A stretch of DNA of 44,228 nt from Cellulosilyticum sp. (GTDB lineage Bacteria > Bacillota > Clostridia > Lachnospirales > Cellulosilyticaceae). The notes below the pieces were generated by a model. The model ran no database searches. It had not been told where the DNA came from and worked only from the letters and a program-made list of their open reading frames with translations. A program made the translations under genes and the position numbers. Shown here one piece after another: positions 8,792-17,935 of the stretch; positions within the stretch are counted from its first letter, which is position 1, and each line of letters starts with the position of its first letter. The DNA is taken from positions 1-44,228 of the forward strand of contig JARKVN010000049.1 of NCBI GenBank assembly GCA_029851645.1, in the 5' to 3' direction.

Positions 8792-9496
8792 ATGCAAAAA
8801 ATAGGAATTATTGAAGACGAAAAGAATATTTCGGATATGATGAAATACAATTTAGAGAGAGAAGGTTATGAAGTATTCACAGCCTATGATGGAAAAGAAG
8901 GATTAGAACTTGTAGCAAAAGAAGAACTAGACCTACTTTTATTAGATATTATGTTACCTAATATAGATGGGCTAGAGATTTGTAAAAAAGTTCGTCAAAC
9001 GAAAGAAGTGCCTATTATTATTATTTCAGCTAAGGCAGATGAATTTGATAAAGTATTAGCTCTTGAATTAGGCGCAGATGATTATGTGACGAAACCCTTT
9101 AGTATGCGAGAGGTGATGGCAAGAATAAGAGCCAGGTTAAGAAGAAAAATAACTGGAGCAGAAGCATTTGAACCTGCAAAAGAGGAGCAGATAGGGGATA
9201 GACTCAAAGAAGGAACTCTAGAAATGGATTTAAAGAAATATGAGGTCATTAAAAATGGTGAGGTTATAGAGCTAACATTAAGAGAGTTTGAACTCCTTAA
9301 ATTCCTATGGCAAGCAAAAGGGGAAGTTTTTACAAGAGAAGAATTATTAACTAAAGTATGGGGATATGAGTATTATGGTGATGTAAGAACAGTGGATGTA
9401 ACCATTAGAAGGTTAAGAGAAAAAGTAGAAGATGACTCTTCTAAAGCCAGCTATGTCTTAACTAAAAGAGGCGTAGGTTACTACTTTAGAGGCTAG
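8792..9496 (+). CDS. walR: OmpR/PhoB-type response regulator, WalR(YycF)-like
   Basis: KIGIIEDEKNISDMMKYNLEREGYEV...LLLDIMLPNIDGLE... receiver; C-terminal wHTH REELLTKVWGYEYYGDVRTVDVTIRRLREKVEDD. WalR assignment supported by following WalK and YycH/I-like genes. Confidence 0.9.
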   Translation: MQKIGIIEDEKNISDMMKYNLEREGYEVFTAYDGKEGLELVAKEELDLLLLDIMLPNIDGLEICKKVRQTKEVPIIIISAKADEFDKVLALELGADDYVTKPFSMREVMARIRARLRRKITGAEAFEPAKEEQIGDRLKEGTLEMDLKKYEVIKNGEVIELTLREFELLKFLWQAKGEVFTREELLTKVWGYEYYGDVRTVDVTIRRLREKVEDDSSKASYVLTKRGVGYYFRG

Positions 9497-9499
9497 CTT

Positions 9500-11233
9500 A
9501 TGAAACCAAGTATACAAAAAAAGATTGTTTTAATCTACTTATGTACCATTATTATCATTATGCTTGTAAGTGGGACATATATTGTTTATGGAACAGAAGA
9601 AAGAGATTATACAAGTATTCAGCATGCCATAGAAAATATGGCAGAAACTATAGAAAACAATAAGAATTTTGAGCTAGTTAATATTATAGACAGCTATGAG
9701 GTTTATATACTAGACTCACAAGGCTTTACCTATGCTTCTAATACTGGAGAAGGTATTGGACTAAAAAAAGAAGAGGCTGTGGTGATTCAAGCTAGAACGA
9801 CGAAAAAGAGTGCTACCTCACCTGCAAAACATTTTTCAAGTATTAAAAATCAGGCTAATGGCTATTTAGACCATGCAAGGCCTATTTTAAATGAAGAAAC
9901 AGGTGAGATTGAGCGTATCATTTATATTAAAGCAAGCACAAGAGAAGTTTATTATAATATGATGAGTATTATAAGAACCATTGGGATTGGATTAATTTTT
10001 GCAATGGTGATTACAAGCTTTTGTGCCATTGTTTTTTCTAGAATGATTACAGCACCTATTAAAACACTTACGAAAAATTCCAAGAAATTAGCAGCAGGTA
10101 ATACCATTGGCAGAATTCCTGTGGAGGCAGCAGATGAAATCGGTGAGCTTACACAAAGCTTTAATATCATGGCAAGTCAGCTAAGTAGCACCATGGAAGT
10201 TTTAACCAGTGAGAAAAATAAGCTGGAGAAAATCTTCGAGCATATGGCAGATGGCGTTATGGCTTTTAGTCAGCAAGGTATTTTAATCCATGTGAACTCA
10301 TCTTGTTATGAGATTGTAGGGAAAGAAAAGATGGGCCCAAACTTCGAAGTAATTTCAGAAAGAATGGGGCTTTTGGTAGAGTTTGAAAAGCTTTTAGCTG
10401 GTGAACATTATGAGAGCCTAGATGATTATGTCATTATGGATGATAAGTTTCTAAAGATACAATTTGCACCTTATTTAAATGCAAAAGGAGAAGCTGAGGG
10501 TCTGGTGATGGTGATTCAAGATGTCACAAAGCAGCAGAAGCTAGACCAAATGCGAAAAGAGTTTGTGGCCAATGTTTCTCACGAACTTCGTACGCCCCTT
10601 ACGACGCTTAAAATTTATACGGAAACCCTTTTAGATGGGGCGATTGATGATAAGGAAAATGCCATGCACTTTCTAGGCGTTATGGAGAAAGAAGCAGACC
10701 GTATGACAGCACTGGTACAAGACCTACTAGAACTTTCACGTATTGATAATAAACAAATTCAGCTTAATTTTACAAAGCTTGATTTAAGAGATATGCTAGA
10801 AGAGGTTTTAGAAGCACAACATGTCCATATTATGAAGAAAGGGCATACTTTAAGTGTGGTGTATGATGAGCTGATACCCCATAGGATTGAGGGAGATGCT
10901 TTTAGAATTAGGCAAATTTTACATAACATCTTATCTAATGCGATTAAGTACACAGATGAAGCAGGAATTATTGCAATCCGTATGATAAAAGAAGAGGGGA
11001 AAATCCATATTTGTGTTGAAGATACAGGAATGGGCATTCCTAAAGAAGATGTTGAGCGTATTTTTGAAAGATTTTACCGAGTAGATAAAGCACGTTCTAG
11101 AAAGCAAGGCGGAACAGGTCTAGGGCTTTCTATAGCAAAGGAATTAATGACTTTACATGGTGGAGACATTCATATTAGCAGTAAACTGGGTAAAGGGACA
11201 AGAGTTTATTTAACATTTAATGAGCTTGGATAA
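9500..11233 (+). CDS. walK: Sensor histidine kinase, WalK(YycG)-like (TM-HAMP-PAS-HisKA-HATPase)
   Basis: FVANVSHELRTPLTTLKIYTETLLDGAI H-box; NILSNAIKYTDEAG N-box; DTGMGIPKEDVERIFERFYRVDKARSRKQGGTGLGLSIAKELM G-boxes. Confidence 0.92.
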   Translation: MKPSIQKKIVLIYLCTIIIIMLVSGTYIVYGTEERDYTSIQHAIENMAETIENNKNFELVNIIDSYEVYILDSQGFTYASNTGEGIGLKKEEAVVIQARTTKKSATSPAKHFSSIKNQANGYLDHARPILNEETGEIERIIYIKASTREVYYNMMSIIRTIGIGLIFAMVITSFCAIVFSRMITAPIKTLTKNSKKLAAGNTIGRIPVEAADEIGELTQSFNIMASQLSSTMEVLTSEKNKLEKIFEHMADGVMAFSQQGILIHVNSSCYEIVGKEKMGPNFEVISERMGLLVEFEKLLAGEHYESLDDYVIMDDKFLKIQFAPYLNAKGEAEGLVMVIQDVTKQQKLDQMRKEFVANVSHELRTPLTTLKIYTETLLDGAIDDKENAMHFLGVMEKEADRMTALVQDLLELSRIDNKQIQLNFTKLDLRDMLEEVLEAQHVHIMKKGHTLSVVYDELIPHRIEGDAFRIRQILHNILSNAIKYTDEAGIIAIRMIKEEGKIHICVEDTGMGIPKEDVERIFERFYRVDKARSRKQGGTGLGLSIAKELMTLHGGDIHISSKLGKGTRVYLTFNELG

Positions 11234-11246
11234 AAAGTTATTTTTA

Positions 11247-11291
11247 TGTAATTAAACTGTAATATATAAATGGGTCTTTTTATATTATAAT
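11247..11291 (+). promoter_or_regulatory. Candidate WalR box plus -10 element
   Basis: TGTAAT-TAAAC-TGTAAT (11247-11263) matches TGTWAH-N5-TGTWAH; TATAAT at 11286-11291. Confidence 0.55.
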
Positions 11292-11338
11292 AGTATATGG
11301 AAAGAAGTCTAATTTATTAAGAAGGGAGGCAAGTCGTC

Positions 11339-11863
11339 ATGAAAAAAACCAAATTAATTGTTGTTTTATGTATGATGTTATTAATGGGTCTTTATACGGG
11401 ATCAATTTATGCAAATGATACCAATGAAGGCTATAATATAGAAGTAAAGTCAACAACTGATAAAGATGGAAAGACAGTTGAGTATTTAGCAAGCATAGAT
11501 GATGATGGCTACCTTCGCATTACCCAGATTCTTCAAAATAGCCAAAAGGTAAGAATAAATACATCAACTTATGAAGGTAATCTACTGATTAGTGGAAAAG
11601 CTGAAAAAGATACTGAGCTTACAATCAAGGTATACAATGGTGTTGATGAAAGTAAGGAAGCATCAACCTATGAAAATATTAAGGTAGGAACTACTGAAAC
11701 TTTTTCTCAATCTGTTGAGATTCAGGAAGGATATAATACTATTGTTATAACTTATAGTAATGAGGAAGACCAAATAGATAATTATATCACTTTTTATGTA
11801 ACAAGAGGTTCAGTAGAAAATATGGAAGCTATTAAAACTTATTTAGTTGTTCCAAGTCTATAA
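11339..11863 (+). CDS. Uncharacterised secreted protein in wal locus
   Basis: 174 aa; signal peptide MKKTKLIVVLCMMLLMGLYTGSIYAND; RBS AAGGGAGG; no family recognised; beta-rich appearance. Confidence 0.8.
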   Translation: MKKTKLIVVLCMMLLMGLYTGSIYANDTNEGYNIEVKSTTDKDGKTVEYLASIDDDGYLRITQILQNSQKVRINTSTYEGNLLISGKAEKDTELTIKVYNGVDESKEASTYENIKVGTTETFSQSVEIQEGYNTIVITYSNEEDQIDNYITFYVTRGSVENMEAIKTYLVVPSL

Positions 11864-11875
11864 GTAGGTGAGAAC

Positions 11876-13312
11876 ATGAGAAAGAATATAGTCAGAATGT
11901 TCATGTTAGGTATTCTGATTATGGCATGTATAGGGCAAACAGTAAAATTATGGCTTGGCGATATGTCAAGCCATAATTTTTTTGGAAGCGATTATATAAG
12001 CTATGAGGAGAGCATACTTTACCCAAAAGAAATATGGAGTAACGTGAATAAAAAAATCTATAAAATGGATGAAAATAATGACGAAAATAGTATGAGTTTT
12101 AAAATACTCTACGAATTATATAGCGAAATTGGGAAAGAGGAGCTGAAGGTAGAGAATGGACCTAAAGTTTCTTATGAGGACCTGCTTTCTTTTCGAACAG
12201 GTATCATCTATAACTATGGTACAAGACTGAGCTTAGAGGAAATCATAGGTCAAAACATTAAAACAGCTCATAATAAATCCATTAACTCTAAAGTAAAGAC
12301 GCTGTATGTGGATTTAAGTGATTTAAATAGTGGAAATGGCACACAGGCTTATGTTTATCTTATTGATGAAGTGGAAGAAGAAGGTGGACTAGTTTTAAAG
12401 GTAACGCATAAACTAACAATCAATAATAAACTTAAGTTTAATAATAAAGTCATTGACCATTTTAAAGAAGTAGCAAATGACCCAGATATAAAGACTTATC
12501 AATCTAGTTTACTAACAGTTAATGACAGCGAACGCTTTGAAGGGAATGTATTTTATCCTGTTATTAATGAGGCAAATCCCATTACTTATAGTCAGCTCAG
12601 ATTGCTACCTTTAGTAGAGGGAATAGAAGATGAGGAGCTAGAGCCTTATATTAATGGCATATTAAGAAATTCAAAAAGTCAAACCATGACGATTTTAGAA
12701 GATGGTGCGACATTTAGTGACAACCTTCATTTAAGCGTAAAATATAGTAATGTAGGAACTTTAGAATTTAATAAGACTTTAAAGGGGGAAGTGACAAAGA
12801 GTACGCCAGTAGAGCAAATGGTAAGTGTCACGAATTTTATTGCAAACTCAGAGGCAATTCCTAGAACCCTTAAGAAAGGCCTTTATTTAAAGGAAATTCA
12901 AGTAAGTGAAGAACTTAGTGAAACTCGGTATATATTTGGCTATCAGTATGAAGGGTTCGATGTGACCTTAAGTGATGAAGCAAAAAGGCAACTAAATGTT
13001 TCTGATTTTCTTGAGATGACTTTAAGGGGAAAAGAAGTAACCAGTGGAAAATGGGTGATGCTAGAAGTAGCCCCTGCTGATGTAACCAATTCTAGTTTCT
13101 ATGAATTTTCTACAAGCGTAGATCAGGCTATAGGTGAAATCATCACGAAAGCTGGCATGACTGTAGAAGAAGGACTTAGATTAAGGGATTTGGCGTGTGT
13201 TTATCGTGTAGAAGATATTTATAAGGGTATTGATTTAAAATGGGTAGGAAGTTATCAGTTTACAGAAATTAATACGGAAATTTTAGAAATAGAAAAAATT
13301 GACAATGGCTAA
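11876..13312 (+). CDS. YycH-like two-component regulatory protein
   Basis: N-terminal TM, extracellular domain, located downstream of walRK; YIFGYQYEGFDVTLSDEAKRQLNVSDFLEMTLRGKEVTSG fits YycH-type organisation. Sequence similarity weak by eye. Confidence 0.6.
   Translation: MRKNIVRMFMLGILIMACIGQTVKLWLGDMSSHNFFGSDYISYEESILYPKEIWSNVNKKIYKMDENNDENSMSFKILYELYSEIGKEELKVENGPKVSYEDLLSFRTGIIYNYGTRLSLEEIIGQNIKTAHNKSINSKVKTLYVDLSDLNSGNGTQAYVYLIDEVEEEGGLVLKVTHKLTINNKLKFNNKVIDHFKEVANDPDIKTYQSSLLTVNDSERFEGNVFYPVINEANPITYSQLRLLPLVEGIEDEELEPYINGILRNSKSQTMTILEDGATFSDNLHLSVKYSNVGTLEFNKTLKGEVTKSTPVEQMVSVTNFIANSEAIPRTLKKGLYLKEIQVSEELSETRYIFGYQYEGFDVTLSDEAKRQLNVSDFLEMTLRGKEVTSGKWVMLEVAPADVTNSSFYEFSTSVDQAIGEIITKAGMTVEEGLRLRDLACVYRVEDIYKGIDLKWVGSYQFTEINTEILEIEKIDNG
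11944..11983 (+). terminator. Terminator-like hairpin inside the yycH-like coding sequence
   Basis: AAAATTATGGCTTG (11944-11957) / CAAGCCATAATTTT (11967-11980), perfect 14-bp arms, 9-nt loop, run of 7 T (11977-11983). Confidence 0.6.
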
Positions 13313-13337
13313 AACTTCACATTGTCAATTTTTTTTG
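13298..13337 (+). terminator. Rho-independent terminator after the yycH-like gene
   Basis: ATTGACAATG ... CATTGTCAAT followed by a T tract, overlapping the stop codon. Confidence 0.85.
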
Positions 13338-13394
13338 TTATATTTAGAAGGATAGATAGCAAAAGAAGTTTTTTATTTTGCTTGGAGGAAAAAA

Positions 13395-14276
13395 ATGAAT
13401 GTCAAAAAACTACTTAATCAACTTATTAAGTTATTTTTGGTACTAAACCTTGTGCTCTTTATAATGAATGGTGTTAATTTAAGTACAGAGTACCTGCTGT
13501 CACAAGAAAGAATTACTTATATCTATGAACTTTTATCTAGAGAAGGGATAGAGATAGAGAGCGAATTAGAAAGAGACTTTTCGCCTAAGAGGACAGCAGA
13601 TTTAATTTATAAAGGAGATGGCTTATCTGTTAGAAATGAGATGATAAAGAACTTTTTTGAAGATGATTTAGTTAGTGTCAAGCGTTCTAAATCAAACAGT
13701 AAGCAGCATCCAGGTGATGAAGTGTGGCATTACACACTAGGTGGAGAAACTTTAAGCTTTGATAGATATGAATTAAGATATGAAAATAGTGACATAGAAA
13801 ATAGTAAAGTTCCATTATCTTTAAAGGAAGCTAAACATTTATGTGAAAGTCTAATGAGCCGTATAGGCATGAAGATAGATCGTAATCAATATATTATAGA
13901 AAGTCAGGAGCATCATACATATTGGCAGCTTAATTATTATTATAAGCTGGAAGGATTACCTGTATTAGACTTGTATATGACGTTCAAGGTACAGAGTGAA
14001 GGCATTTCTAGTGCGACTATGTATTTGGGAGAGATAGAAATAACAAGCCAAACAGGACAAGTGATTTACCCAGTAGACTTAGTGTTATTTGGAATCGAAG
14101 AAGAACTCTTAAAAGAAGGGCATAAGAGGATTAGCAAGGTGTCTATGGCTTATAAAAAGTTAGAAGAAGAGGATAGTATATGGGGGCAAAAAATTGTACC
14201 TGTATATAAGATTGAGATAGATGGTTTAGAAGAACCTCTATTTGTTAATGCTTATACAAATAAAATACTGGATTAG
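13395..14276 (+). CDS. YycI-like regulatory protein
   Basis: N-terminal TM (IKLFLVLNLVLFIMNGVNL), single extracellular domain, position between YycH-like gene and murA; YycI-type repeat regions (VPLSLKEAKHLCESLM..., IYPVDLVLFGIEEEL). Confidence 0.6.
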   Translation: MNVKKLLNQLIKLFLVLNLVLFIMNGVNLSTEYLLSQERITYIYELLSREGIEIESELERDFSPKRTADLIYKGDGLSVRNEMIKNFFEDDLVSVKRSKSNSKQHPGDEVWHYTLGGETLSFDRYELRYENSDIENSKVPLSLKEAKHLCESLMSRIGMKIDRNQYIIESQEHHTYWQLNYYYKLEGLPVLDLYMTFKVQSEGISSATMYLGEIEITSQTGQVIYPVDLVLFGIEEELLKEGHKRISKVSMAYKKLEEEDSIWGQKIVPVYKIEIDGLEEPLFVNAYTNKILD

Positions 14277-14398
14277 TGCATGATAAGTTATTAGAACTTG
14301 TTAGAATTTAAACTTTTTATTTACTCATATTAATGATATAATATAACGTGGCATACAGCGAAGATATATTGATAAATATAATTTAAGAGGTGTTAAGG

Positions 14399-15661
14399 TT
14401 GAGCGAGTTGTATATAAGAGGCGGAAAACGCTTAGTTGGAGATGTAACTATTAATGGAGCAAAAAATGCAGCAGTTGCTATTTTACCTGCAGCTCTTTTA
14501 GTGGATGGAATAAGTGAAATTGATAATTTACCATATATAGATGATGTAATGAAATTAAAAAGAACCATGGAGGATTTAGGGGCAGTTGTTAGTGTAGAAG
14601 ATAAACATACTCTAAAGATTGATGGGTCTACGATTTATGATTATAGAGCAATTAATGAATATGTAGGGAATACAAGAGCTTCCTATTATTTAATAGGGGC
14701 GCTTCTTGGGCGTTTCAAAAAAGCTGAGGTGACTATGCCAGGTGGATGTAACTTCGGTGTTAGACCCATTGACCAACATATTAAAGGCTTTGAAGCACTT
14801 GGGGCAACCGTAAAAGTAGAAAATGGTATGATTAAGGCATATGCTGAGCGTCTAGTAGGGGCTAAAATTTATCTAGATGTGGTGAGTGTAGGGGCAACGA
14901 TTAATGTCATGCTAGCGGCTGTTTTGGCAGAGGGAACGACTATTATTGAAAATGCAGCTAAAGAACCCCACATTGTAGATGTTGCAAACTACTTGAATAT
15001 GATGGGGGCTAATATAAAAGGTGCAGGAACAGACGTTATTCGTATTAAGGGAGTAGAAAGGCTTACAGGTGGTAAGTATTCTACGATTCCAGACCAAATT
15101 GAAGCAGGCACTTACATGATTGCAGCAGCGATTACAGGTGGAGATGTTTATGTAAGAAATGTTATTCCAGAGCATATGTATTCTATTAGCCTTAAAATGA
15201 TGGAAATGGGTGTCATCATTGAAGAAGGTGATGATTACATTCGTGTAACGGCGCCTAATCCATTAAAATGTGCGAATGTCAAAACATTACCACATCCAGG
15301 ATTTCCAACAGACCTTCAACCACAAATGGCAACCTTATTAAGTGTTGCAAATGGGACAAGTACGCTCATTGAAAGTGTATGGGACAATCGCTTTCAATAT
15401 GTGGAGGAGCTTAAGAAAACTGGTGCTAAGATTAGAGTAGAAGGACGCATGGCTATTATTGAAGGCGTAGAAAAACTTACAGGCGCTAAAGTAAGTGCCA
15501 CAGACCTTAGAGCGGGAGCTGCTCTTGTTTTGGCTGCCTTACGAGCTGAAGGCGAAACTGTTATTAGAAATGTTAAGTACATTGACAGAGGTTATGAGGC
15601 AATTGAAGAGAAACTATCTGCTCTTGGTGCCAATATTGAGCGTAGAGAGGCAAGAAAGTAA
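14399..15661 (+). CDS. murA: UDP-N-acetylglucosamine 1-carboxyvinyltransferase (MurA)
   Basis: [59 protein letters not shown]. Likely TTG start at 14399 behind AAGAGGTG. Confidence 0.95.
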   Translation: MSELYIRGGKRLVGDVTINGAKNAAVAILPAALLVDGISEIDNLPYIDDVMKLKRTMEDLGAVVSVEDKHTLKIDGSTIYDYRAINEYVGNTRASYYLIGALLGRFKKAEVTMPGGCNFGVRPIDQHIKGFEALGATVKVENGMIKAYAERLVGAKIYLDVVSVGATINVMLAAVLAEGTTIIENAAKEPHIVDVANYLNMMGANIKGAGTDVIRIKGVERLTGGKYSTIPDQIEAGTYMIAAAITGGDVYVRNVIPEHMYSISLKMMEMGVIIEEGDDYIRVTAPNPLKCANVKTLPHPGFPTDLQPQMATLLSVANGTSTLIESVWDNRFQYVEELKKTGAKIRVEGRMAIIEGVEKLTGAKVSATDLRAGAALVLAALRAEGETVIRNVKYIDRGYEAIEEKLSALGANIERREARK

Positions 15662-15681
15662 AAATTTTAGGAAAAAAATAG

Positions 15682-15720
15682 AAAGTACTAATAGAGTTAT
15701 AGAAGCTATTAGTACTTTTT
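15682..15720 (+). terminator. Rho-independent terminator after murA
   Basis: AAAGTACTAATAG / CTATTAGTACTTT with following Ts. Confidence 0.85.
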
Positions 15721-15865
15721 TATTACTCTTTACAAAGAATTAATATTAGATAATATTAAATTTAAATTTTCCTTAAAAATAGCGGAATATGAGTTGAAAA
15801 TAGCCATATACTTTAGTAGAATAAATTCTAAAGGAGAAAAGAAAAGGAAGGAATCAAGCGAAAGT

Positions 15866-16699
15866 ATGAAAGAGCTAGGGAAGAGACAATTTATTGTTAA
15901 TAATGATATTTGTGATGAATTTGGCCATGTTTATATTAAAAAAGGCAAAGTCATAACAATAGATGATTCAAATATAGAAAAATTTAAGCATTTAGGAATA
16001 TGGGATCGTATTGTATCAGAGCAAGTAGGGGGGAAGAGGAAGGACCCTGTTGAATTGTATAAAATTGAAGTCGATCAAATACGTGAAAAATATATCGGAC
16101 TTGATCAAGAGCTTTTAAGTGCTTCTACAGATGTTGTTCAAGAAATTATGTTTGAGGAGCATATCTTTAAAAAATATCCACATATGAAAGCACTCTCAGA
16201 GTATGCTCAATGGTATTATTCTCATAGTATTAATGTGGCAATATTATCTGTTTTAGTTGCAATCAAGTTAGGATATAATAAAGAAACAGTAAGGGACATT
16301 GGTATAGGTGCTGTTTTACATGATATAGGAGTTGTTTTTGTAGATAAAGCAATTTTAGATAAAGACTTAGCTGATCTTACGGAAGATGAAATCAATTTAA
16401 AGGCGAAACATTGTGAGCTTGGTGTATTAACTGTAAGGAATATGGATGTTCCAGAGAAGAGTCAAACCATAATAGAGCAACATCATGAAAAAATGGACGG
16501 AACTGGTTTACCTAAAGGGTTGACAAAAGAAGAAATAATAGATGAAGTACGCCTTGTGTCAGCCATAGATGCATTAGATAGTGAGACTTCGAAAGGTGTA
16601 GTAAGAACAGTAGAAGAAGTAGTAAAGGCCATGTATGATTTACCAGAGCGTTATGATAGGAAGATTACATCTGTTTTAAAGGAAATGTTATGCTCATAG
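15866..16699 (+). CDS. Divergent HD-GYP domain protein
   Basis: SHSINVAILSVLVA, AVLHDIGVVFV, EQHHEKMDGTGLP: HD-GYP fold motifs with substitutions. The 15794 track start lacks a clear RBS; ATG 15866 is a plausible alternative. Confidence 0.8.
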   Translation: MKELGKRQFIVNNDICDEFGHVYIKKGKVITIDDSNIEKFKHLGIWDRIVSEQVGGKRKDPVELYKIEVDQIREKYIGLDQELLSASTDVVQEIMFEEHIFKKYPHMKALSEYAQWYYSHSINVAILSVLVAIKLGYNKETVRDIGIGAVLHDIGVVFVDKAILDKDLADLTEDEINLKAKHCELGVLTVRNMDVPEKSQTIIEQHHEKMDGTGLPKGLTKEEIIDEVRLVSAIDALDSETSKGVVRTVEEVVKAMYDLPERYDRKITSVLKEMLCS

Positions 16700-16800
16700 A
16701 AGCATTCGTCATGATATTCTTGTTCTTAGTAATTTTGATAAAGATAGCTCATATTGTTAGGTTCATGAGAAATAAAGAACGTAATGATATGAGCTATTAA
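16690..16800 (+). CDS. 36-aa single-TM microprotein overlapping the HD-GYP 3' end (not in ORF track)
   Basis: ATG 16690 to TAA 16800: MLIEAFVMIFLFLVILIKIAHIVRFMRNKERNDMSY; hydrophobic N-half, basic C-tail; AAAGGAAA upstream. Confidence 0.45.
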   Translation: MLIEAFVMIFLFLVILIKIAHIVRFMRNKERNDMSY

Positions 16801-16891
16801 CATATTAAAAGGTGTTCTGGTAGTTATGGGTGAGTTGCTACATATGAGTTTGGAGTGAGGACATAAAATTTGCTGTGAAAGAGGGTCACTT

Positions 16892-17926
16892 ATGGAAGGA
16901 TTAGTTGGAGAAAAGATTATTATACCTGTAACAGAATGTATTCCAGGAATGACCCTAATGCAGTCTATTATAGATGAGCAGACAGGGGTAATTATTATTG
17001 GTAAAGGCCAAGTATTGACTGAAGAAAGTATAGAAAGGCTTAAGAACTTTTCCCGTGCACAATTATGGGTTGCTTTAGGAGAAGAAAGTTCGATTTGGAA
17101 ATTAGATCCACATGCTAGAACAGAGTATAAAAATTATGCTAAGAAACTTAAATTTGTTATAGAGCATATTAAGGATGGGGTTATAGATATTAAGGAAATA
17201 GAGGAACTAGCTAGTGATATGATGACAAAGTTTGAAAATGAGTATGACTTACTAGCTTGTGTTAACTTGACTCGTCAGTTAGATAAAGATAGCTTTTATC
17301 ATAGTATTAATGTGGCATTTTTGGCACTTACAATAGGACGTTGGGAGGGGTATAGCAAGGAGAAGTTAAAAAATCTTGTTTTAGCTGCCTTACTCCATGA
17401 TGTGGGAAAGTTATCGTTACGTTCGGAACTTCAAAGCAAAGAAGAAGAAAAGATGAATTTTCTAGAAAAATTAGAGTTTACAAGGCACCCTATTTATAGT
17501 TATGATAAGTTAGTTTCCTATCAAGAAGTTAATGTTGAGGTGCTTAAAGGCATATTAAGTCATCATGAGAGATGTGATGGAAGCGGCTATCCACTCAGTC
17601 TTAGAGAAAACAAAATTAATGACTTTGCAAAGATTATTGGGATTGCGGACACTTATGATTATTTAAAAAGACAGAATCATATCTTTGAAGTTGTAAGGTA
17701 TTTAGGTAATGTAATGATTCGAAAGTTTGATGTGAACGTGTTACTACAATTTTGCTATAACTTAGCTAATTATTATGTAGGGTGCTCTGTCTTACTAAAT
17801 ACAGGTGAAGTGGGAGAAGTTGTCTGTGTTCAATATCAAGCTTTAGGAAGACCTATTATAAAGCTTAGGGGAGAGTATGTTAACTTGAATGAGAAAACAT
17901 ACTTAGAGATTGTAAAGGTTTTATAG
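16892..17926 (+). CDS. HD-GYP domain protein (putative c-di-GMP phosphodiesterase)
   Basis: FYHSINVAFLAL, ALLHDVGKLSL, RHPIYSYDKL, SHHERCDGSGYP: canonical HD-GYP motifs. Confidence 0.9.
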   Translation: MEGLVGEKIIIPVTECIPGMTLMQSIIDEQTGVIIIGKGQVLTEESIERLKNFSRAQLWVALGEESSIWKLDPHARTEYKNYAKKLKFVIEHIKDGVIDIKEIEELASDMMTKFENEYDLLACVNLTRQLDKDSFYHSINVAFLALTIGRWEGYSKEKLKNLVLAALLHDVGKLSLRSELQSKEEEKMNFLEKLEFTRHPIYSYDKLVSYQEVNVEVLKGILSHHERCDGSGYPLSLRENKINDFAKIIGIADTYDYLKRQNHIFEVVRYLGNVMIRKFDVNVLLQFCYNLANYYVGCSVLLNTGEVGEVVCVQYQALGRPIIKLRGEYVNLNEKTYLEIVKVL

Positions 17927-17935
17927 AGGTAGAAG

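Noticed and set aside
15495-15743. 82-aa plus-strand ORF overlapping the murA 3' end
   Set aside because: Different frame inside murA and continuing through the murA terminator; no RBS.
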